From positions 1,240,001 through 1,304,000 of the forward strand of contig JACJYD010000001.1 of assembly GCA_020636275.1 (NCBI GenBank): a DNA stretch of 64,000 nt. Direction: 5' to 3'. The notes under the pieces were generated by a model. That model made no database searches and was not told the origin of the DNA. It saw only the letters and a program-made list of their open reading frames with translations. Position numbers and translations under genes: made by a program. Origin of the DNA: Lewinellaceae bacterium. GTDB lineage: Bacteria; Bacteroidota; Bacteroidia; Chitinophagales; Saprospiraceae. Shown here piece by piece: positions 35,530 to 45,380 of this stretch; position 1 is the stretch's first letter; the number at the start of each line of letters is the position of its first letter.

Positions 35530-36725
35530 TGTCCGTGGTACCGGAGCGCAAAAAGGGTATAATCATCGTGCTGGGGCGCCGTATTCACAAATGTTTCCAC
35601 GGCGTTTTTCAGGGAAAGGACCAAACCGCTCATCAATTCATGGTATTCCCGGTTGAGCGCAAGCCGGATCCGGTCTTCGCCGAACATCAGCCGGTCTGAA
35701 TTAGTCGCCTCCGAAATGCCATCGGTATAGAGCAGCAGGGCGTCGCCCGGCGCCAGTTTAAGCTCCGTAACGGGAAATTTGGCCCGGTCCAGTATACCGA
35801 GCAAGGGCCCTTTCGGCAAGTTCAGGAGTTTGAAATCGTCTCCGCCCAGCGCGGCAAAAGGGGGATTATGCCCGGCATTGACATAGCGAAAAAGGCCCGT
35901 TCGGACATTGAGCACGCCGGCAAAAATGCTGACGAACATCATATCTTCATTTTTCCGGGCCAGCATATTGTTGACAGAGGGAAGGACATCCTCGAAAGGG
36001 GTCTTATTGCCGATCAGCAAGCGCAGGGAGGTAAATATTCGCATCATAAACAGAGCGGCGGGCATTCCCTTTCCGGATACATCTCCGATCGCCATGTAGA
36101 GATGGTCGTCGTCCAGCGCCAGGGCATCGTAGAAATCTCCTCCCACATCCCGGGCCTGGTGGATCAGTGCAAAGGCGTCTACCTCCGGCCGGTCCGGGAA
36201 TAAGTGGTTCCCATCGGGTACGGTGTTGGACTGGATCTTTCCCGCCGTTTCCAGTTCTTTTTCCAGTAGTTGGTATTTGATCTGTTCCTCCACCTTTTCG
36301 ATCAAGGCGTCGTTGTTTCGCTGCAGGCGGGCCGCCATCATGCTGAGGAGGTTTCGCACGCCGTTACGGGTCACGGCCAACTGGTTCCAAAAGGTATCTT
36401 CCGAGATGAACAAGACCCTGCTGAGTTCATGTGCCACCGCCAGTGCCGTCGTGGGTCCCCCGACCACCAGCGACATCTCACCGAGGCATTCCCCGGGCAG
36501 GATCGGGATCGACACTTCCACGCCGTCTTTTTCCAAAACCACTCTTAATTCTCCGTCGATCAGCAGGTAGAGGGTATCGTTAGCGGTGCCCGGTGAAATA
36601 AGGATCTCTCCCGGCTTTAATTGCACGACTTTTCCGGAGGCCAGAATTTTCCAGACCTCCTCCGGGGAAAAGCCCTGGAAGAGGCTGAACGTGGTGATGG
36701 TCTTGATTAAGGATGAGGTGGCCAT
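35526..36725 (-). CDS. Cyclic-nucleotide-binding PP2C (SpoIIE/RsbU-type) serine phosphatase
   Basis: 399 residues, cytosolic. An N-terminal cNMP-binding domain (residues ~12-130; LKPGEILISPGTANDTLYLL, GECLGEMSLVVGGPTTALAVA with the phosphate cassette Gly-Glu-x-x and an Ala-Val end in place of the usual Arg-Ala) is joined by a helical linker to a SpoIIE phosphatase domain: DVGGDFYDA, IGDVSGKGMPAALFM, NAGHNPPF, LLLYTDGISEATN, QHDDYTLFAL. The metal aspartates are intact. It should dephosphorylate an anti-sigma-factor antagonist or similar, under cyclic nucleotide control. A membrane adenylate cyclase is encoded 0.8 kb away. The cassette lacks the classic arginine, so ligand binding needs testing. 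Confidence 0.9.
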   Translation of the reverse strand: MATSSLIKTITTFSLFQGFSPEEVWKILASGKVVQLKPGEILISPGTANDTLYLLIDGELRVVLEKDGVEVSIPILPGECLGEMSLVVGGPTTALAVAHELSRVLFISEDTFWNQLAVTRNGVRNLLSMMAARLQRNNDALIEKVEEQIKYQLLEKELETAGKIQSNTVPDGNHLFPDRPEVDAFALIHQARDVGGDFYDALALDDDHLYMAIGDVSGKGMPAALFMMRIFTSLRLLIGNKTPFEDVLPSVNNMLARKNEDMMFVSIFAGVLNVRTGLFRYVNAGHNPPFAALGGDDFKLLNLPKGPLLGILDRAKFPVTELKLAPGDALLLYTDGISEATNSDRLMFGEDRIRLALNREYHELMSGLVLSLKNAVETFVNTAPQHDDYTLFALRYHGH

Positions 36726-36789
36726 AGTGCCGGTAAAAGTACGCAGATTTTTGTCTTGGGACTAATTCCGTATTTTGTACCGTCAAAAA

Positions 36790-37095
36790 ATGCAAATCGC
36801 TATGGCAGATTTTCGAACCCCGGGCTTTTGGGTCAATCTTCTGAAGAAGATCGTAGAAATCCTTTTGAAGAGCGTAGGCGCGTCGGCCAGTTCAACTACC
36901 CATCACCAGCACGTGGTCCCACACCCGGAGGGCTGGGCCGTGAAGGGTGAAGGGAATGAAAAGTATACGGCTGTTTATAAATATCAGGACGATGCCATCG
37001 ACCGGGCCCGGGAGATCGCGGAAAATTACGGATCCGATGTTATCATCCACCGGGAAGATGGCTCGATCCGGGACAGGCGGAGTTATAAACGGTGA
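36790..37095 (+). CDS. DUF2188 small protein
   Basis: 101 residues from the ATG at 36790. A short amphipathic N-terminal helix (FWVNLLKKIVEILLKSVGA) precedes a DUF2188 unit: HHQHVVPHPEGWAVKGEG, AVYKYQDDAIDRAREIAENY and SDVIIHREDGSIRDRRSY. DUF2188 proteins are common small proteins of unknown role. Convergent with the next surface gene. Confidence 0.8.
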   Translation: MQIAMADFRTPGFWVNLLKKIVEILLKSVGASASSTTHHQHVVPHPEGWAVKGEGNEKYTAVYKYQDDAIDRAREIAENYGSDVIIHREDGSIRDRRSYKR

Positions 37096-37147
37096 AAATG
37101 GATTGGCGGCCGCTATGGCGATTAGATGAGATAAAAATGGGGATTTC

Positions 37148-38392
37148 TCAATTCCCTCCCCACGGAAAGCTCCCGCAATCCACCCGCAAGATCGTGATCG
37201 GCGCCTGGTCGGAAATGCCATCTGCCTCCAGGATCAGGAATACTTCTCCATTCTGAATATCTGCACTGCCCAGGAAGTAGGTAGTGGCGATGCCAAATAC
37301 GCCGGTCCCGGTATTGGTATCGTCGAAGGCGCCATCTCCGCTGGTGGTCCAGGTACCGGCAATGCCATTGGGTGTGATTGAGGCGCCGATCGCAGTCAGG
37401 TCGACCGCTTTGCTTTGGCAGATCGTTTGCGGATCGCCGGCTTCGACAAGGAGAATGGAGACGTTGTTGCCAAATACAGCGAAGGGGGAGAGGGTGACGA
37501 TGCCGCTCCGGGTCTGGGTGTAGGGATTGCCTCCGGCTGCTGCTGTGGCAGGGGGCATGTCCCAGCTGCCGGTGTAATGGCTGATGAAACTTTGGCCCCG
37601 GTCGAAGGAGGGTAGTTCCTCGTTGCCGTTCCATTGCACGGTGAGGGTGAGGTCGAGATCGCCGGGGAAGGCTTCCCCGATCAGCCAGGTGCGGTTGACG
37701 GCGCCGATGGCGAAGGGCTGGCCGGTGGATCCGGCGTCGAACACACCGTCGATGACGCGAGCGGAGAGTTGGTCAGTGGTGCCGTTATTGGTCAGGGTAA
37801 CAGGGTTGTAGGTGTTGTTGCCAATGGGGAAGAAGGCCGGGCTGTTGCCCACCGTGCGCACCAGGGCGCCTGTGCCTGTGGTGCGGATATGGCGGTCGGC
37901 TGCAGCGCCGGAGCTATTCCCGGCTATCAGATCAAAGCTGCCGAGGATGATGTAGTTTTCGGCAGCCTGGAAGTCGAGCAGGTTTTGGACGGTCAGCTCA
38001 TCGTTCAGCAAGAGGTTAGCGCTGGTTTTATTCAGGCTCAGGTTGTAGAAGGCATCGCCGCCGGAGGTGACGGTACTGTTGGTGCTGCCTTCAAAGAGGA
38101 CGGTGGAAGTGCCGGCATTGAAGGTAGCGCTGTTGGTCCAGTCGCCGCTCAGCTCGTATTGGCCGTTGCCCTGGAGTGTGGCGCCAGCTTCGTTGGTGAG
38201 GTCGTCGCCAATGATGAGGTCGCCCTCATTGGTGATCGTCCCGCCGTTGGTATTGACAACACCGTTGGTAGCTACTAGGGAAATGCCATTGGGTATGTCG
38301 ATAAGCAGGCCATTGTTGATCATTTGCGCCTGGACGGTTTGTATGCCCAGGGCGCTTGCCAAGGCAATGCAGAAGACGTATTTCATGATCAT
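37148..38392 (-). CDS. Exported Asn/Thr/Gly-rich surface protein
   Basis: 414 residues: signal peptide (MIMKYVF to VQAQ), then a parallel-beta-like region rich in short N/T/G turns (TNGGTITNEGDLIIGDDLT) and a C-terminal Ig-like unit (ICQSKAVDLTAIGASITP, GTWTTSGDGAF, ATTYFLGSADIQNGEVFLIL) of the kind repeated in giant gliding-type adhesins. No T9SS tail is seen. The start overlaps the stop of the upstream S74 gene by four bases (ATGA), so the two are translated together. A 97-bp copy of its 3' end lies at 45650-45746. Confidence 0.75.
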   Translation of the reverse strand: MIMKYVFCIALASALGIQTVQAQMINNGLLIDIPNGISLVATNGVVNTNGGTITNEGDLIIGDDLTNEAGATLQGNGQYELSGDWTNSATFNAGTSTVLFEGSTNSTVTSGGDAFYNLSLNKTSANLLLNDELTVQNLLDFQAAENYIILGSFDLIAGNSSGAAADRHIRTTGTGALVRTVGNSPAFFPIGNNTYNPVTLTNNGTTDQLSARVIDGVFDAGSTGQPFAIGAVNRTWLIGEAFPGDLDLTLTVQWNGNEELPSFDRGQSFISHYTGSWDMPPATAAAGGNPYTQTRSGIVTLSPFAVFGNNVSILLVEAGDPQTICQSKAVDLTAIGASITPNGIAGTWTTSGDGAFDDTNTGTGVFGIATTYFLGSADIQNGEVFLILEADGISDQAPITILRVDCGSFPWGGN

Positions 38393-41073
38393 TTTTTTGT
38401 TTCCCCCTCTTGAATAAGATCTGTGGAGCCAGCCTCCGCATTGGGCAAGTTCAACGCTGCCTTGATGGTCTGGATGTCGGATTTGAGGGCTTCCAGTTCC
38501 GCAACCTGGGCTTCCAGTTCGGCGATGCGTTTTTGCTGGGCCTCGATAAGGCGCTGCTGCTCTTGGGTAGCGCTCACGTTGAGCATAGCAATGGCTTCAT
38601 AATCCACCGTGTGGAAGTCGTTCACCTCACGGCCGTACACGAAGACGGTGGACGATAAACTGCCGTTAGAAGGTAGTTCCACCTGGAAACGATCGGCCTC
38701 CACAGCCGTAACGGTATAAATAGAATTGGCCGTTTCGGTGATGAGTTTAACGCGCTCGCCTACCTTCAGATCGGTAGCAAGCATGACCCAATTTCCTTCG
38801 GCAGTGGTCCGTTGGTAAATATCGGGCACCACCTCCGTTAAGTCAGCGGTGACCGCCTGCGGATACACCTGCTCCACCTGTTGTGCGATCACCTTTTTGG
38901 TGGCCCGGGAGCTGTGGGCGATGGTATCCCGCATCCGGTAGTCGGTGATCTCGATCTGCAGGAGCGTATTCAGGTCGGATCTGCTATCGGATACCCCCAG
39001 AATGTTCTTGATCCGTGCGTCGGAGTGGGCATGGAATTCTTGTCCCGAGATCACATTGGAGGCATAGATAGAGTAAGGGAAAAAGCTGGGGTCGTAACTT
39101 CCTGTTTGGCCCGCAGCATTGAGGTACCCGATATTACCAGGAGGATCAAAAGGGACGGAGCCGGAGATTTCCAATTTTGCTTTGGTTGGGTTGGTGGTGC
39201 CGATGCCTATATTGCCATTGATTCTGTAAACATTACCACCATTTTCATCCCACGGGCTATCCATGAAGCCGCTCAGATCTACCGGAGTGCCATCATTGGT
39301 AAGGCTGAGGGTGTTTCCGGAAAGGGAGAGGTCTTGTGAAGACCAGGAGACGGCGCCACTTCCATCTGTTGTTAGTACCTGTCCGTTGGTACCATCTGTA
39401 GTAGGAAGCGCATACGCATTTTCAATGATCAATGAGGAAGTAGTTAATTGGCCCTTATAGGAAACCCAGTTCACCCGGGTAGACCAATCTTGGCTACTTC
39501 CAATATTACTCCGCCCACCGCTGTAAGGATTATAATTAAATCCCACACCTCCAAAAGAGCTGAACCAAATGGTGTATTTTGCACCACTGTTAATAGGGAC
39601 GGGAGTGGGGAGCGTAATCTGATTCCATCCATATTGTAAGGTAGGGCCATCAAAGGATGCCAATAAAGTACCACCTGTTCCTTCTCCTTCATAAATGGCA
39701 AAGCTTTTGGCGGGCCCTCCATATGAAGTATTATATCTAATTTCAATGGAGTTAATATGTGCATCGACAGTCGCAGTAAATGACTGCCATCCCGGGGAAG
39801 ATGAACTATAATGCTCAAGAGAGGTTCCCGTTTCTATTGTTCCTTCATTTAGAATCTCATTGCTTATTTGGGCTACTTCTATTCCTGCTACATCAAACCG
39901 AATAATATCCTCATCCGGATTTTTTTCAACTTGAATTTTGGTGTCGTTGTCGGCATCTGCAAAGATGCTTGTCGCTGGAAGGTCTGCCCAGGAAACCCCA
40001 TTACTGCCATCGGTAGTGAGTACTTGTCCATTGGTTCCTCCGGTGGGCAGTTCGATCTCATTGGTGGGGTCATTATCATTATCACCAGAGAGGGTGACAC
40101 TGTTGCCGTTGGAGATCGACAGGGTGTTTCCGGAAAGGGAGAGGTCTTGATAGCCGATCGGCGTAGACCATGACGCGGCGCCACTGCCATCCGTTGTTAA
40201 TACCTGCCCGTTGGCGCCATCTGTTGTAGGAAGGGCATACGCATTATCAATGATCAATGAGGATGTAGTTAATTGGCCCTGGTAGGTACCCCAGTTCACC
40301 CGAATGGACCAATCCTCGTTAATGTTGTAACTACTCCGACCACCTTCATAAGAATTTCCAAAAAAGCCCACACCATAGAGGTTACTGAACCAAAGGGTAT
40401 ATTTTGCACCGCTGCTCATACTGATGGGGGTGGGTAGTGTAATCTGATTCCATCCGTTCTGACTTAAGGTATAACTACCAAGCGAGGCCAATAAAGTACC
40501 ACCAGTTCCTTCGCCTTCGTAAATGGCAAAACTTTTGGTTGGGTATCCCGAGTTTATGTTGTACATAATCTCAATGGATTGGATTTGTGCATCGGCAGTA
40601 GCCGTAAAAGACTGCCATGCTGGTGAAGTACTACCATAACCTTGTACACCGGTTCCCGTTTCAATGGTTCCTCCATTTTGGATGACGGCGCTTATTTGCG
40701 CTGCTTCCGTTCCTGCCACATCAAACCGAATAATATCCTCATCCGGATTTTTTTCAACTTGAATTTTGGTGTCGTTGTCGGCATCTGCAAGGGTGGAAAG
40801 ATTTGTTCCGGCTATCTGTACCCATTGGGCGCCGTCCCAGGTGAAGAAGGCGTCCAGATCGGTATCGTACACCAAAAGACCGTTGTCGGTGGCAGCCAGG
40901 GCAAAACCGGTGCGTTCGGCTGTCGTTACTTTTTTTACGATCACCCCCTCTTCGCGTACTTCCAGGAGGACGTTGCCGTTGGAGGCTTTGATCAGCAGGT
41001 CATTTTGTGCAGCCAGCTCTATGGAGATTAAGCACAGCAGCAGCATGCTCAGAAGGGAGAGAAACTGTTTCAT
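38389..41073 (-). CDS. Tail-fibre-like surface protein with S74 chaperone domain and internal duplication
   Basis: 894 residues. Signal peptide (MKQFLS to LAAQ), a short collar (VYDTDLDAFFTWDGAQW), then two copies of a ~190-residue unit (starting near residues 95 and 371) that begin TKIQVEKNPDEDIIRFDVAG and hold a jelly-roll-like part (KSFAIYEGEGTGGTLLAS). Linkers repeat GQVLTTDGS. The C-terminal part is a Peptidase_S74 intramolecular chaperone (HAHSDARIKNILGVSDSRSD, RATKKVIAQQVEQVYPQAV) followed by a trimeric coiled coil (AELEAQVAELEALKSD). Proteins like this form self-trimming trimeric fibres; no phage genes are nearby, so a cell-surface fibre is likely. The next gene overlaps it. Confidence 0.85.
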   Translation of the reverse strand: MKQFLSLLSMLLLCLISIELAAQNDLLIKASNGNVLLEVREEGVIVKKVTTAERTGFALAATDNGLLVYDTDLDAFFTWDGAQWVQIAGTNLSTLADADNDTKIQVEKNPDEDIIRFDVAGTEAAQISAVIQNGGTIETGTGVQGYGSTSPAWQSFTATADAQIQSIEIMYNINSGYPTKSFAIYEGEGTGGTLLASLGSYTLSQNGWNQITLPTPISMSSGAKYTLWFSNLYGVGFFGNSYEGGRSSYNINEDWSIRVNWGTYQGQLTTSSLIIDNAYALPTTDGANGQVLTTDGSGAASWSTPIGYQDLSLSGNTLSISNGNSVTLSGDNDNDPTNEIELPTGGTNGQVLTTDGSNGVSWADLPATSIFADADNDTKIQVEKNPDEDIIRFDVAGIEVAQISNEILNEGTIETGTSLEHYSSSSPGWQSFTATVDAHINSIEIRYNTSYGGPAKSFAIYEGEGTGGTLLASFDGPTLQYGWNQITLPTPVPINSGAKYTIWFSSFGGVGFNYNPYSGGRSNIGSSQDWSTRVNWVSYKGQLTTSSLIIENAYALPTTDGTNGQVLTTDGSGAVSWSSQDLSLSGNTLSLTNDGTPVDLSGFMDSPWDENGGNVYRINGNIGIGTTNPTKAKLEISGSVPFDPPGNIGYLNAAGQTGSYDPSFFPYSIYASNVISGQEFHAHSDARIKNILGVSDSRSDLNTLLQIEITDYRMRDTIAHSSRATKKVIAQQVEQVYPQAVTADLTEVVPDIYQRTTAEGNWVMLATDLKVGERVKLITETANSIYTVTAVEADRFQVELPSNGSLSSTVFVYGREVNDFHTVDYEAIAMLNVSATQEQQRLIEAQQKRIAELEAQVAELEALKSDIQTIKAALNLPNAEAGSTDLIQEGETKK

Positions 41074-41198
41074 GATTTTCAGACAAATGATTATGAAATG
41101 ATGCGTTGACGATCACGAGTGGCCAGTTGTTAAACGGATGATGCAAAGGTGCAGTTAACCAGGGAAAGCGGCTTTTCTTATATGCGCAAAGGCTTTAC

Positions 41199-44100
41199 CT
41201 ATTTGCGCATATACCCGGTTTGGCGGGTATTGGAAGGGCTTTCGCCGAACGCTTCGGTGTAGGACCGGGAGAAGTAGGTGGGGTTGGAGAGCCCGACCTT
41301 GTAGCCTACTTCCTTAACAGGAATTGTCGTAGTCAGTAGCAAGTGTCTGGCTTTTTGCAGACGGAGCAAGCGCAGGAAGAGCGCCGGGGAATTGCCGGTG
41401 AGGGCTTTGACCTTGCGGCCCAGTTGGGAGCGACTCAGGAAAAGGGCCTGGCTGAGCGCATCGAGGTTGAAATCAGGATCATCTATATGTGCTTCGACAA
41501 TTTCCTTCAGTTTCAGGATGAATGCGTCCTCTTTGGAAGGGAGCTCGTCTTTTTGCCCTGCAGGCAGATGCGTGTAAAAGTTCTGGTACCGCTCCTGCAG
41601 TTTTCGGCGCATGTCCAGGAGGTTTTGCATACGCACCAGCAGTTCCTCCTCGTGGAAGGGCTTGGCCAGGTAGTCGTCGGCTCCCTGCTTTAGGCCGGCG
41701 AGGCGGGATTCGATGTCCGATTTGGCGGTCAGCAGGATGATGGGGATATGGCTGGTCCGGATATCTTCTTTCAGGGTTTCACAAAGCTCGAAGCCGTCTT
41801 TCTTGGGCATCATCACGTCGCTGAGGATGATGTCCGGGATGCGCTCCAGCGCGTGGTCTACACCCGCTTGCCCATCAACGGCGACGGTCACATGGTAATG
41901 GCCCTCCAGGCAGATCTGCAGGTACCGGGCGATGTCCGGGTTGTCTTCCACGATGAGGGCCAGGGGCAGATCAGCGGCAGGCTCCTGCTTTCTTTCCCGT
42001 AATCCTTTCCTGCCGAAGATGGCGCCTTGGATCACGGCCGGGCCCTGGGCCGGGGCGGGAGCGGCCTTACGGGTGATGGGGAGAAAGACGGTAAAGGCCG
42101 TACCCTGGCCCACCTGGCTGTTGACCTCGATCTTGCCGCCCAGGAGTTTGACCAGTTCGAGGGTGAGCGACAGGCCGATACCCGTGCCGCTTTCCGTACC
42201 TTTCCCATAGGCCGGGGCCTGGAAAAAGCGATCGAAAATATAGGGCAACTGCTCTTTGGGAATACCAGGGCCGGTATCCTGTATGGAGATCACCAGGCAG
42301 CGGTTGGGCCGGAGGCCCGGCTCTTCTCCCAAAGCAGCGGAAAAATGCACCTGCCCTTTTTCAGGGGTGTATTTTATGGCATTGGACAAGAGATTGGATA
42401 CAATACGCAGTGTTTTTTCCGGGTCGTAATCCATGTGCAGTTCAGTTGGCCCGGCAGTAAAGGTGAGTTGTTGTTCCTTACTTTTGCCGAATGCCTGAAA
42501 CTGTTTGAAAATGGCTTGGAGGAATGGAATAATGTCTCCCTGTTGCAACCGGACCTCAAGCTTGCTGGCTTCCACTTTCTGTAGCTCAAGGATCTGGTTG
42601 ACCAGATCAAGCAGATTGTTCGTATTCCTTTGGATCATGGCTGAGCCGTCCTCCAACCAGCGATCCGGCTTTTTTCTGATCTGCTCGATCATGCCGGAGA
42701 TGATGGTCAGTGGTGTCCGGAACTCATGGGTGATATTAGCGAACAGCTTGTTCTTGAATTCATCCAGGGTTCTAAGGTTTTCGGCTTCCTTTTTGGCCAG
42801 TTGCCGGCGCAGGTGCGACCGGACGAACGCCCCGATCACCGCCCCGATGAACAGCACGTAGATCAGGTAGGCCCACCAACTGTCCCACCAGGGGGGGGCT
42901 ACCCGCAGGCGGAGCAGTTCAACAGCCTCCACATAGGTATCATCCAGGTTTTTGGCGCGGGCCCGCAGGCGGTAGTTTCCGGGGGGAAGGTTCGTGAAGG
43001 TGATCTGCATGTCTTGCGGCAGGGGTATCCAATGTTGATGGAAGCCTTCCAACTGGTATTCGTACTCGTAGTAATTATTGTTCAGACGATTAAGATCGGC
43101 CAGGGTTAAGACCACGGATTGGTCCTGATAGCCGAGGCGTACAGGCCCTGACTCACCCGCGAGGAAATAATCGGTGACCCCTTCGACCGTCCCGGCTTTT
43201 CGTGAAAATCGAGTCAATGCATGCAGGACCAGGCGAGGTGCACTGGAATCCTGCTCCATTCGGCTGGGATTCACGACCAACAGCCCCTGGGTGCCGCCAA
43301 AAAAGAGCTCTTCTGAATGCGCTCCGTTCAAAAAAGCCTGGGGGGAAAAAGATACCATTTCAAGGCCATTGTCGTAGTTGATGGGCAGGAAGACCCGGGC
43401 CGGATTTCCCGGTAGTTTTCGGGCCAGCCCGTTTTCGGTACTGACCCACAGCTGGCCTTCATCATCTTCGAGGATGCCATAGATCGTATTATCAGGCAGG
43501 CCATCTTGTTCAAAATAACGTGTGAAGGTCTGCGTGCCGGGGTCAAATCGATTGAGACCGGTGTTGGTGCCCACCCAGAGCTGCTCTTCCTGGTCTTCGC
43601 AGATGGCCCACACCACATTATTGGATAGGCTAAGGGTATCATCGGGGTCATGGCGGTAGTGGGTAAAACGGCCAGTTTGCGGATCATAGCGCCCCAGGCC
43701 GTCATGCGTCCCGATCCAAAGTATGTCCTGCCGGTCGAAGTAGAGGTAACGGATATGGTCATTGCCCAGGGTACCAGGATCAGCAGGATCATGGCGAAAC
43801 CGTTTCACCAGGCCGGTGCGGGGGTCGAGGCGGTTGAGGCCATCCTGCCAGGTTCCTGCCCATATATAGCCATTTTGATCCCTGGCCAGGCCCCAAATCC
43901 GGTTGCCACTAAGCGAAGCCGGGTCATTGGGCTGGTGCGTATAGGAGGCCAGCAGATTTCCGGTGCTATCCACGTGCATCAGGCCACCATTATTGGTCGC
44001 TATCCAGATCGATTGCCCCTCTCCCGGAATGATCTTGATGACCCGGTCGCTGAGCGATGAGTTCGGTTGGTCGAAAGCAGTGGTCAAGGTGGTGTTCCGC

Positions 44101-45380
44101 TGCCATGTCCCGTCCTCTTGCCGAATGAGTTGATCCAGGCCGTGGTTAAGGATGCCGACCCAGAGATGGCCATGGTCGTCTTCGAGAAGGGAACGTACCT
44201 GACCTTCGGAAATAGACCGGGGATTACTGGGATCGTGTCGGTACAAGGTAAATGGATCCTTTTCTTGCTGCCCAAGGTATAGCCCCCCGCCGGAAGTGCC
44301 AATCCAGTAATTACCCCGCTCATCTTTGAAAAGCGCGTGGATAGGGTTTAAAAAAAGATCTTCTCCTAGCTGTCCTCCTCTTTTGATCAACTGATAGGTC
44401 CCATCTTTCAGATCAAGCAGCGCCAGGTTCTTGTAAAAGGGGATCAGCAGGGTCTGCGGGCTATCCATCAGGAAGTCCATGGTGATGTTGATCCCCTGAT
44501 CCAGCGCGAAGGCAGTCAGCTCGAAAGACTGGAATTCGGGTTGGTCTTTCGTAATATCGAGCAGGTACAACTCCTGGTTCAGCCCCATAAATATCTTGTG
44601 CCGGCCATCGAACAGGCCCCCTACCGGATCTTGCTCGTTATCACGAATTTGGCTTTCCACGGGAATCGGGATATAAGTGGTTTGTCCGGAGGGTAGCTGC
44701 AGCTTGTCGATCCCTGAGGAATGGACCAGCCACAGCTCATCAGCGGTAGCGAGGGCAATATTGATGAGACGAGGGCCTCCTTTATTCCAGTTGTGGCTGT
44801 TTTCGTAAGAAAAGTGTTCAGCCTGCCACGGCTGGCCATTTTGGGGAGGGGCCAGTTTGAACAATCCGCTGAATGGGGTGACGACCCACAGATCCCCAGT
44901 GGGGCCCTCCACCACATTATTTACGGAAGTTACCACCGGCTGTCCATCATGGAGCAAGGGTACTCGTTCCATTTTTCCCGTTTCGAGGTCAAGGCGATTC
45001 AGGCCGAATACTGTGCTCACCCAAAGATTATGGTGGCTGTCCTCAAAGAGGCCTGAGATCCAGTTATCGTAAAGGGATTGCGGATCTTTGGGGTCAGAAT
45101 GAAATCGCAGAAAGTGTTGACCGTCAAAGCGGTTGAGGCCATTTTCGGTGCCGATCCAGATAAGCCCCCGGTGATCTTCAAGGATACTCAGGACATAATC
45201 ACTGGTCAGGCCATCCCTTTGAGTGAAGTTTTGGAATTGCAGGGTGGGTTGAGCCACCGAACTCACCAGACGCAGGCAGAGTGCCGCAAAAACAATAATG
45301 ATTCTTTGCCATCTGGAAAAGTTAATTCTTCGGGGGGTAGCTGGTTCTCGAATAGCTGGGTTTTTCCAGTTCATGGGCAA
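41199..45380 (-). CDS. Hybrid two-component regulator (HTCS): Reg_prop, Y_Y_Y, HisKA, REC, AraC HTH
   Basis: 1393 residues. Order: signal/anchor, two seven-bladed propellers of Reg_prop repeats (GLIWIGTENGLNRFDG and others, residues ~45-745), Y_Y_Y domain (~760-830), membrane span (~840-860), HisKA with His885 (ANITHEFRTPL), HATPase (YDPEKTLRIVSNLLSNAIKY), receiver with Asp1188 (IILSDVMMPKKDG) and an AraC-type DNA-binding domain (SQALFLSRSQLGRKVKALTG). It senses a periplasmic ligand and acts on DNA in one polypeptide. HTCS genes usually sit beside polysaccharide-utilisation loci; no susC/susD pair is present here. Upstream are exported surface genes 37148-41073, transcribed in the same direction but downstream of it, at 125 bp. 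Confidence 0.95.
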   Translation of the reverse strand: MPMNWKNPAIREPATPRRINFSRWQRIIIVFAALCLRLVSSVAQPTLQFQNFTQRDGLTSDYVLSILEDHRGLIWIGTENGLNRFDGQHFLRFHSDPKDPQSLYDNWISGLFEDSHHNLWVSTVFGLNRLDLETGKMERVPLLHDGQPVVTSVNNVVEGPTGDLWVVTPFSGLFKLAPPQNGQPWQAEHFSYENSHNWNKGGPRLINIALATADELWLVHSSGIDKLQLPSGQTTYIPIPVESQIRDNEQDPVGGLFDGRHKIFMGLNQELYLLDITKDQPEFQSFELTAFALDQGINITMDFLMDSPQTLLIPFYKNLALLDLKDGTYQLIKRGGQLGEDLFLNPIHALFKDERGNYWIGTSGGGLYLGQQEKDPFTLYRHDPSNPRSISEGQVRSLLEDDHGHLWVGILNHGLDQLIRQEDGTWQRNTTLTTAFDQPNSSLSDRVIKIIPGEGQSIWIATNNGGLMHVDSTGNLLASYTHQPNDPASLSGNRIWGLARDQNGYIWAGTWQDGLNRLDPRTGLVKRFRHDPADPGTLGNDHIRYLYFDRQDILWIGTHDGLGRYDPQTGRFTHYRHDPDDTLSLSNNVVWAICEDQEEQLWVGTNTGLNRFDPGTQTFTRYFEQDGLPDNTIYGILEDDEGQLWVSTENGLARKLPGNPARVFLPINYDNGLEMVSFSPQAFLNGAHSEELFFGGTQGLLVVNPSRMEQDSSAPRLVLHALTRFSRKAGTVEGVTDYFLAGESGPVRLGYQDQSVVLTLADLNRLNNNYYEYEYQLEGFHQHWIPLPQDMQITFTNLPPGNYRLRARAKNLDDTYVEAVELLRLRVAPPWWDSWWAYLIYVLFIGAVIGAFVRSHLRRQLAKKEAENLRTLDEFKNKLFANITHEFRTPLTIISGMIEQIRKKPDRWLEDGSAMIQRNTNNLLDLVNQILELQKVEASKLEVRLQQGDIIPFLQAIFKQFQAFGKSKEQQLTFTAGPTELHMDYDPEKTLRIVSNLLSNAIKYTPEKGQVHFSAALGEEPGLRPNRCLVISIQDTGPGIPKEQLPYIFDRFFQAPAYGKGTESGTGIGLSLTLELVKLLGGKIEVNSQVGQGTAFTVFLPITRKAAPAPAQGPAVIQGAIFGRKGLRERKQEPAADLPLALIVEDNPDIARYLQICLEGHYHVTVAVDGQAGVDHALERIPDIILSDVMMPKKDGFELCETLKEDIRTSHIPIILLTAKSDIESRLAGLKQGADDYLAKPFHEEELLVRMQNLLDMRRKLQERYQNFYTHLPAGQKDELPSKEDAFILKLKEIVEAHIDDPDFNLDALSQALFLSRSQLGRKVKALTGNSPALFLRLLRLQKARHLLLTTTIPVKEVGYKVGLSNPTYFSRSYTEAFGESPSNTRQTGYMRK

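Noticed and set aside
38389..41073. S74 protein considered as a prophage tail gene
   Set aside because: A signal peptide is present, the neighbours are not phage genes, and no integrase or capsid gene occurs in the window.
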